This document shows, in pieces, positions 4,945 to 6,553 of a DNA stretch of 6,553 nucleotides (its first letter is position 1; each line of letters opens with the position of its first letter). Made by a program: the position numbers and the translations under genes. This DNA is from Gemmatimonadaceae bacterium (lineage in GTDB: Bacteria > Gemmatimonadota > Gemmatimonadetes > Gemmatimonadales > Gemmatimonadaceae): the NCBI GenBank assembly GCA_025453855.1, contig JALOPO010000297.1, positions 1 to 6,553 of the forward strand, given 5' to 3'. The notes under the pieces are model-generated. The model was not told the DNA's origin. It saw only the letters and a program-made list of their open reading frames with translations, and made no database searches.

Positions 4945-6297
4945 ATGTCCGTCTTCACCATCCTGTGTCACGGCTCGGGGAGCCACCGCTCCAAGCCCGA
5001 CAAGGAGATCGTCGCCTTCCTCGGTCGTCGCATGGTCGGTGCCGAGTACGAGCAGTACCTGATCCTCGACGGTGTCGGTGCCAAGCCGGTGAAAGGTGCG
5101 ACGGGCACGGAGGTGACGCCGATGGCCGGCACCTTCGACTGGGCCGACCGCGATCGTGGCGCGAAGAGCAGCAAGGTCTCGGTGGAGATGGGCGGGAGCA
5201 AGACGGGGCTCCAGGGCACCGTCACCACCCACAAGGGCGAGCAGCGCTTCAAGTACGGTCGCGAGGCACCGAAGGGTGCCATGACGGCCAACGCCAGCGG
5301 GTACGGCGTCGAGGACAACGCGCGGCACGCCGTGATCACGCTCGCCAATCTCCTCGACTCGCCGGGCGGCATGCCCGACACGGTGAACCTCATCGGGTGG
5401 AGCCGCGGCGCCGTCACCTGCCTGGTGATCGCCAACATGCTCTACGACGCCGGCACCACGGAGGGGCTCTTCCGCCACCTGAAGGTCAACATCTTCGCCA
5501 TCGACCCGGTGGCCGGCGACAAGGCGGGGACGAAGGACGGCGCCGAGTCGCGGCGCCTGATCCCGCCGAACGTGAAGCACTACCTCGGCGTGCTGAACAC
5601 GAACGAGAACCGGAAGACCTTCTCGCCGCAGGACCTCGGCCGCGTGATCGTCGTCGACCCGCGCGCGTCCAACGTCGTCTTCCTCCCGTTCCCCGGCAAG
5701 CACGACAGCTGCGCGCAGAACAACAACGCGAAGACGCGTGAGGTCTCCGCCGTGGCCTGGTCGCTGGCGGCGCGCTTCCTCCGCAACTTCGGGAGCGAGG
5801 CCGGCACGTGGCCGGAGATGCTCTCCGACGTCGACACGCTTGCGAACTACGCGCTGATGGTCACCAGCGACGAGACGCTCGCGACCGTGAAGCAGAAGGG
5901 GCTCTTCCAGCGCGCGATCGGCAAGGGCTTCGGCGACCGCGCGCTCAAGGGGGAGCTCGACCGCTACACGAAGTTCAGCGACTACTTCATCAACGAGCAT
6001 CACCGGCTGCTCTTCCAGCGCCTGCTCCCGCAAACCTATCGCTGGCTCTTCCACGCCCCCGACGCGACCATGGCCGGCTTGGCCGGGCGCACGGTGGATG
6101 CGAAGCACCCCATGGCGGCCGAAGTCTTCAACTTCGCGCACGGCCGCAAGGGCGCGTGGGACAGCCTCGCGCTCCTCGGCATCACGACCAGGAGCATCTC
6201 GACGATCAGCTTCCCGGCGCCCGGCTCGGGGCGTGACGACCGCTCGCAGGCCTACGGACAGACGGGGATGCTGCAGATGATGGGCGTGATGGGGTGA
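4945..6297 (+). CDS. Alpha/beta-hydrolase resembling Tle/DUF2235-type phospholipase effectors
   Basis: This protein has 450 residues and no signal peptide. It starts directly with the first core strand, FTILCHGSGSH (4-14), whose HGSGS resembles the oxyanion-side 'HGT/DGT' motif of DUF2235 and type VI lipase effectors. YLILDGVGA (38-46) matches their 'Y-x-x-GVG' motif. LIGWSRGAVTC (149-159) is the nucleophile elbow with Ser153; FAIDPVAG (184-191) gives Asp187 and PFPGKHDS (248-255) gives His253, completing a Ser-Asp-His triad in the expected order. An insert of about 80 residues (47-125) could be a lid. The C-terminal 190 residues are helical and I recognise no domain there. Proteins of this type are usually cytosolic until injected, and attack phospholipids. 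The ATG at 4945 is preferred; a GTG at 4900 would add 15 mostly proline/arginine residues that do not fit the fold. No immunity protein, VgrG, PAAR or Hcp gene is visible, so the effector role is inference. Confidence 0.75.
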   Translation: MSVFTILCHGSGSHRSKPDKEIVAFLGRRMVGAEYEQYLILDGVGAKPVKGATGTEVTPMAGTFDWADRDRGAKSSKVSVEMGGSKTGLQGTVTTHKGEQRFKYGREAPKGAMTANASGYGVEDNARHAVITLANLLDSPGGMPDTVNLIGWSRGAVTCLVIANMLYDAGTTEGLFRHLKVNIFAIDPVAGDKAGTKDGAESRRLIPPNVKHYLGVLNTNENRKTFSPQDLGRVIVVDPRASNVVFLPFPGKHDSCAQNNNAKTREVSAVAWSLAARFLRNFGSEAGTWPEMLSDVDTLANYALMVTSDETLATVKQKGLFQRAIGKGFGDRALKGELDRYTKFSDYFINEHHRLLFQRLLPQTYRWLFHAPDATMAGLAGRTVDAKHPMAAEVFNFAHGRKGAWDSLALLGITTRSISTISFPAPGSGRDDRSQAYGQTGMLQMMGVMG

Positions 6298-6348
6298 GCG
6301 GCCGCGGCGTCGTGGCGCGTCGCTCGCGTGTCGACATCGCGGAAGCCG

Positions 6349-6382
6349 GACGGGCAGTCATGCGAGTCCGCGACCGCCCGTC
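6349..6382. terminator. Bidirectional hairpin terminator between hydrolase and GNAT genes
   Basis: GACGGGC (6349-6355) pairs with GCCCGTC (6376-6382). Past an A/C mismatch, GTC (6357-6359) pairs with GAC (6372-6374), leaving a 12-base loop. The hairpin lies between two converging genes, 51 bases after the hydrolase stop and directly against the GNAT stop codon, the usual place for a shared terminator. No T tract is present on either strand. Confidence 0.5.
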
Positions 6383-6553
6383 TCACCCCACCGGGTAGCG
6401 ATACACCTCCGTCCGGGCACCGAAGATGGTGAGGCTCTCCCGCCGCACCCCGCCGAGCGCGGAGGCGACCGCGATCGACGCCGCGTGGTCGGGGCGGACG
6501 AGGCTCACGATCTCCGCGCGCCCGAGCGTGTCGCGCGCGAAGGCGAGCGCCGC
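6383..6553 (-). CDS. GNAT-family N-acetyltransferase, C-terminal end (runs off right edge)
   Basis: Only the last 56 residues are present, ending at TGA 6383-6385. They read AALAFARDTLG, then EIVSLVRPDHAASIAVASALG at about 14-34, and end in FGARTEVYRYPVG. This is the C-terminal half of the RimJ/RimL-like (Acetyltransf_3) GNAT fold: the helix before the 'ivS-v-p-N-AS--v-e-lG' strand and helix, then the last two strands. Asp-His takes the place of the usual 'E-N' before the Ala-Ser, and GGVR replaces the more common GM-R. Such enzymes transfer an acetyl group from acetyl-CoA to protein N-termini or small amines. The acetyl-CoA binding loop lies beyond the window, so the substrate cannot be judged. 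It is convergent with the hydrolase gene. Confidence 0.8.
   Translation of the reverse strand, partial: AALAFARDTLGRAEIVSLVRPDHAASIAVASALGGVRRESLTIFGARTEVYRYPVG

Noticed and set aside
2891..5062. A 723-residue plus-strand open frame
   Set aside because: Its translation is low-complexity Arg/Ala/Gly text in an alternative frame across four real genes and gaps. Long spurious frames are expected at this GC content.
4699..6141. A 480-residue minus-strand open frame opposite the hydrolase
   Set aside because: It is antisense to a protein with a clear catalytic triad, has no recognisable motif, and runs into the SRPBCC gene out of frame.

Overview
The window is very GC-rich, with strong G/C bias at codon third positions, tight gene packing and almost no recognisable Shine-Dalgarno sequences. 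Together with the gene content (AraC/OruR-type regulator, DUF2306 membrane protein, SRPBCC protein, GDSL esterase, GNAT acetyltransferase) this suggests a free-living, high-GC Gram-negative-type bacterium. Gemmatimonadota is my best guess and a myxobacterium-like lineage is an alternative; no phylogenetic marker is present, so this is inference. I see no tRNA, rRNA, CRISPR array, transposase or complete mobile element.

Left part (1-2242, all on the minus strand): the 5' part of a secreted GDSL/SGNH esterase runs off the left edge (1-462). Upstream of it are a promoter-like sequence and a perfect 17-bp hairpin, probably the terminator of the next gene. That gene (596-1060) encodes a small exported protein resembling the DUF3558-type 'PC-hh-T-xx-E' proteins. 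Between it and the next gene lie two identical 26-bp REP-like repeats. Then comes an AraC/OruR-family regulator (1285-2242) whose reading frame is broken near 2040-2056 and which appears to lack about 20-30 residues of its N-terminal domain; it is annotated here as a pseudogene.

Middle (2243-3161): a short divergent regulatory region with a 15-bp palindrome separates the broken regulator from a plus-strand DUF2306-type membrane protein (2349-3104). A hairpin terminator follows that gene.

Right part (3162-6553): this is the most interesting section. A 354-residue protein (3252-4316) carries residues in the order and context expected for an atypical kinase fold of the HipA / actin-fragmin kinase / PI4K kind. 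A 450-residue alpha/beta hydrolase (4945-6297) with a GWSRG nucleophile elbow resembles Tle/DUF2235-type phospholipase effectors. The two are on the same strand, separated by an oppositely oriented SRPBCC gene (4370-4801). Their upstream regions share a TnTAC / GACAGG / CGTCCCACGT arrangement, which hints at co-regulation. The right edge holds the C-terminal end of a GNAT acetyltransferase (minus strand), facing the hydrolase across a likely bidirectional terminator.

The best candidate for something undescribed is the kinase-like plus Tle-like pair: both lack signal peptides, both have enzyme-like active-site signatures, and they may share control elements. Whether they act together, for example as effectors of a contractile injection or type VI system elsewhere in the genome, cannot be decided from this window.
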